Positions 4,846-6,107 of a DNA stretch of 6,107 nt are shown here, one piece after another. Origin of the DNA: Deltaproteobacteria bacterium. Its GTDB lineage: Bacteria > Myxococcota_A > Polyangia > Palsa-1104 > JAEUJZ01. The notes below the pieces were generated by a model. The model had not been told where the DNA came from, ran no database searches, and saw nothing but the letters and a program-made list of their open reading frames with translations. The stretch covers positions 1-6,107 of the forward strand of contig JAGNNG010000128.1 of assembly GCA_017990795.1 (NCBI GenBank). Reading direction: 5' to 3'. The translations under genes and the position numbers were made by a program. Position 1 is the first letter of the stretch; every line of letters starts with the position of its first letter.

Positions 4846-5919
4846 ATGTCGCCACGCCGCTCTCTCTGGTTCGCCTTTGCACTGGGACTTGTGGGCTGCG
4901 GCCAGCTGTGGAAGCCGTTTCTAGAGCCGACGCCAGACACCTGCACCGGACTTTTCGACTGCCTGCAGCCCATCATCTGCGCCGACGGCAGCTGCACGGG
5001 AGGTCAAGACGCGGGCCCAGGCGATGCGCAGCCCACGGGCATGGACTGGGTGCCGCAGACGAGCCCGACGACGGCAGATCTGTTCGCGGTCTGGATGGCC
5101 TCACGACAAGTAGCCTATGCGGGTGGCGCTGGCGGCGTCACGCTGTCCATAAACGCCGACGGCAGAGGCTGGCAACCAGTGGCGGCACCGCCCACCGGCA
5201 CCATTCGCTCGATCTACGGCACCAGCCTAGCCAACATCTGGTTTATGGGCGATCTCGGACAAGGCCTCCGTCGGACCAGCACCAACTGGATCGTTACCAA
5301 TCCTTGCACCCCTACCTGCAGCAATAACTTCCTGGGCATCTGGGCCAAGGATGACTTTTCGGCCATCACCGTCGGTAGTAGCTCTGCGGTGTATACCCAC
5401 AACAACCAAAACTGGTCGCATGCGACAACAGCGCAGCTGCCTGGCACCAACTACACCGCCGTCTCCGGATTGCCCTCGGGAGATATCTACATCGCCTCGG
5501 ACACCAAAAGCATTCTTCATCGCAAAAGCGACAGCGGCATTTATACCCAACTCTTCGGGCCAGTGATGGCACCTCGGTACCGACGCGCCATCTGGGCGGT
5601 CAGCGCCACCGAGGTGTGGCTGGCCGGCGATCGCGGCGAAGTCGACATATTCGACGGTGCCGGTACCTTCCCGCGAGACGTGCCCACGACCCTGGCCGCT
5701 GGCGCCCGCATCAACGGCCTGACCGGCAACTCACGTGGAGACCTGTGGGCCGTCGGTGACAGTGGCCTCATCCTGCATCGCCTGCCCAACGGCACCTGGC
5801 AGCGTGAGCCGTCCCACGTCGGGACCAACTTGTTCGCAGTCTCGGTCCCAGCGGACAGCGACCAGCCTACCATCGTCGGTGGACGCGGCACGATCCTGCA
5901 TCGCCTGCCGGTACCGTAG
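4846..5919 (+). CDS. Lipoprotein with predicted seven-bladed beta-propeller (paralog 2)
   Basis: A 357-residue lipoprotein paralogous to its upstream neighbour. The signal peptide MSPRRSLWFAFALG ends in the lipobox GLVGC (Cys18 lipidated). The mature start CGQLWKPFLE is nearly identical to paralog 1, although the signal peptides differ. The linker (residues ~28-65) has four cysteines (33, 39, 45, 50) in a CADGSCTGGQDAG style and keeps the C-x5-C pair of paralog 1. Seven repeats begin near residues 78, 119, 161, 201, 245, 287 and 327, with the same W-x-x-G-D-x-G pattern (RAIWAVSATEVWLAGDRG; LWAVGDSGLILHR). An extra cysteine pair in the second blade's loop (NPCTPTC, Cys154 and Cys158) is absent from paralog 1. 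The protein ends right at the seventh blade. Likely outer-membrane or surface exposed; binding partner unknown. It is convergent with the ligase gene, 33 bp between the stop codons. Confidence 0.85.
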   Translation: MSPRRSLWFAFALGLVGCGQLWKPFLEPTPDTCTGLFDCLQPIICADGSCTGGQDAGPGDAQPTGMDWVPQTSPTTADLFAVWMASRQVAYAGGAGGVTLSINADGRGWQPVAAPPTGTIRSIYGTSLANIWFMGDLGQGLRRTSTNWIVTNPCTPTCSNNFLGIWAKDDFSAITVGSSSAVYTHNNQNWSHATTAQLPGTNYTAVSGLPSGDIYIASDTKSILHRKSDSGIYTQLFGPVMAPRYRRAIWAVSATEVWLAGDRGEVDIFDGAGTFPRDVPTTLAAGARINGLTGNSRGDLWAVGDSGLILHRLPNGTWQREPSHVGTNLFAVSVPADSDQPTIVGGRGTILHRLPVP

Positions 5920-5952
5920 CCACTCACACCTGCTTTGGCCCGGCGCGACAGG

Positions 5953-6107
5953 CTACCGCTCATCTGCCCCAATCACTCTCAGCGCCTGCGCGGCGGCGGC
6001 TCCACGGTCGAGCTTTCCCGTGGCATTTTGCGGCAGCGCGGGAAGCCAGACCAGGCGCCGTGGGTGTTTGTAGCCAGCCAGCCGCGACGCCAGCGCCTGT
6101 CGAACGG
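5953..6107 (-). CDS. Acyl-CoA synthetase / AMP-forming ligase, C-terminal end (5' partial)
   Basis: The minus-strand frame entering from the right edge gives 50 residues before a TAG at 5955-5953. It contains LASRLAGYKHPRRLVWLPAL followed by PQNATGKLDR. This is the classic ending of the AMP-binding enzyme C-terminal domain: the 'YK.PR' strand, then 'LP.NATGK', whose lysine (residue 31 of the visible part) corresponds to the catalytic lysine for adenylation. The family activates a carboxylate with ATP and usually transfers it to CoA or a carrier protein; the substrate cannot be told from this fragment. The remaining ~450 residues or more would be off-window. The last ~15 residues (GAAAAQALRVIGADER) are a variable tail. 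The frame is too short and start-less for ordinary ORF listing, but the motif is clear. Confidence 0.88.
   Translation of the reverse strand, partial: VRQALASRLAGYKHPRRLVWLPALPQNATGKLDRGAAAAQALRVIGADER

Noticed and set aside
5914..5958. CCGTAGCC / GGCTACCG inverted repeat covering both convergent stop codons as a bidirectional terminator
   Set aside because: The stem has a mismatch, the loop is about 29 nt, and no T-run follows on either strand; probably chance in GC-rich DNA.

Overview
The window is GC-rich DNA from what is most likely a myxobacterium-type bacterium (Myxococcota). This is an inference from several traits together: a VIT/vWA-type protein with a long Pro/Ala/Gly-rich linker, surface lipoproteins carrying Cys-rich 'CADGSC'-style linkers ahead of beta-propellers, and an apparent sigma-54 promoter. 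There is no rRNA, tRNA, CRISPR array, insertion sequence or phage gene in it.

Layout, left to right. (1) Positions 2-1837 (+) are the 3' part of a large gene whose N-terminus lies outside the window. The visible part has a post-vWA helical segment, a low-complexity Pro-rich linker with 12 consecutive prolines, a TPR-like helical region and a C-terminal DUF2135 (YfaP-like) domain. (2) A 292-bp intergenic region (1838-2129) holds a terminator-like hairpin, an unusual array of T-tracts repeating every ~10 bp, and a near-consensus -24/-12 sigma-54 promoter. (3) Positions 2130-2948 (+) encode a secreted, helical, Gln/Ala-rich protein of unknown function. (4) Positions 2956-3390 (-), convergent with the previous gene across only 7 bp, encode the ribosome-rescue peptidyl-tRNA hydrolase ArfB. 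(5) A 309-bp divergent intergenic region (3391-3699) contains weak promoter-like sequences and a bulged inverted repeat. (6) Positions 3700-4797 and 4846-5919 (+) are two tandem, paralogous lipoproteins. Each is predicted from its internal repeats to fold as a seven-bladed beta-propeller, and the two share the mature N-terminus C-G-Q-L-W-[RK]-P-F-L-E. (7) Positions 5953-6107 (-) are the last 50 codons of an adenylate-forming enzyme (acyl-CoA synthetase/AMP-ligase), convergent with the propeller pair.

How they fit together: three of the genes encode proteins that carry export signals (one Sec-secreted, two lipidated). The VIT-type protein belongs to a family that is usually envelope-associated, but its own N-terminus is not visible. 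ArfB and the acyl-CoA synthetase look like unrelated housekeeping or metabolic neighbours on the opposite strand. No defined multi-gene pathway can be demonstrated. The most distinctive items are the sigma-54 promoter with its phased T-tract upstream region and the duplicated lipoprotein propellers.
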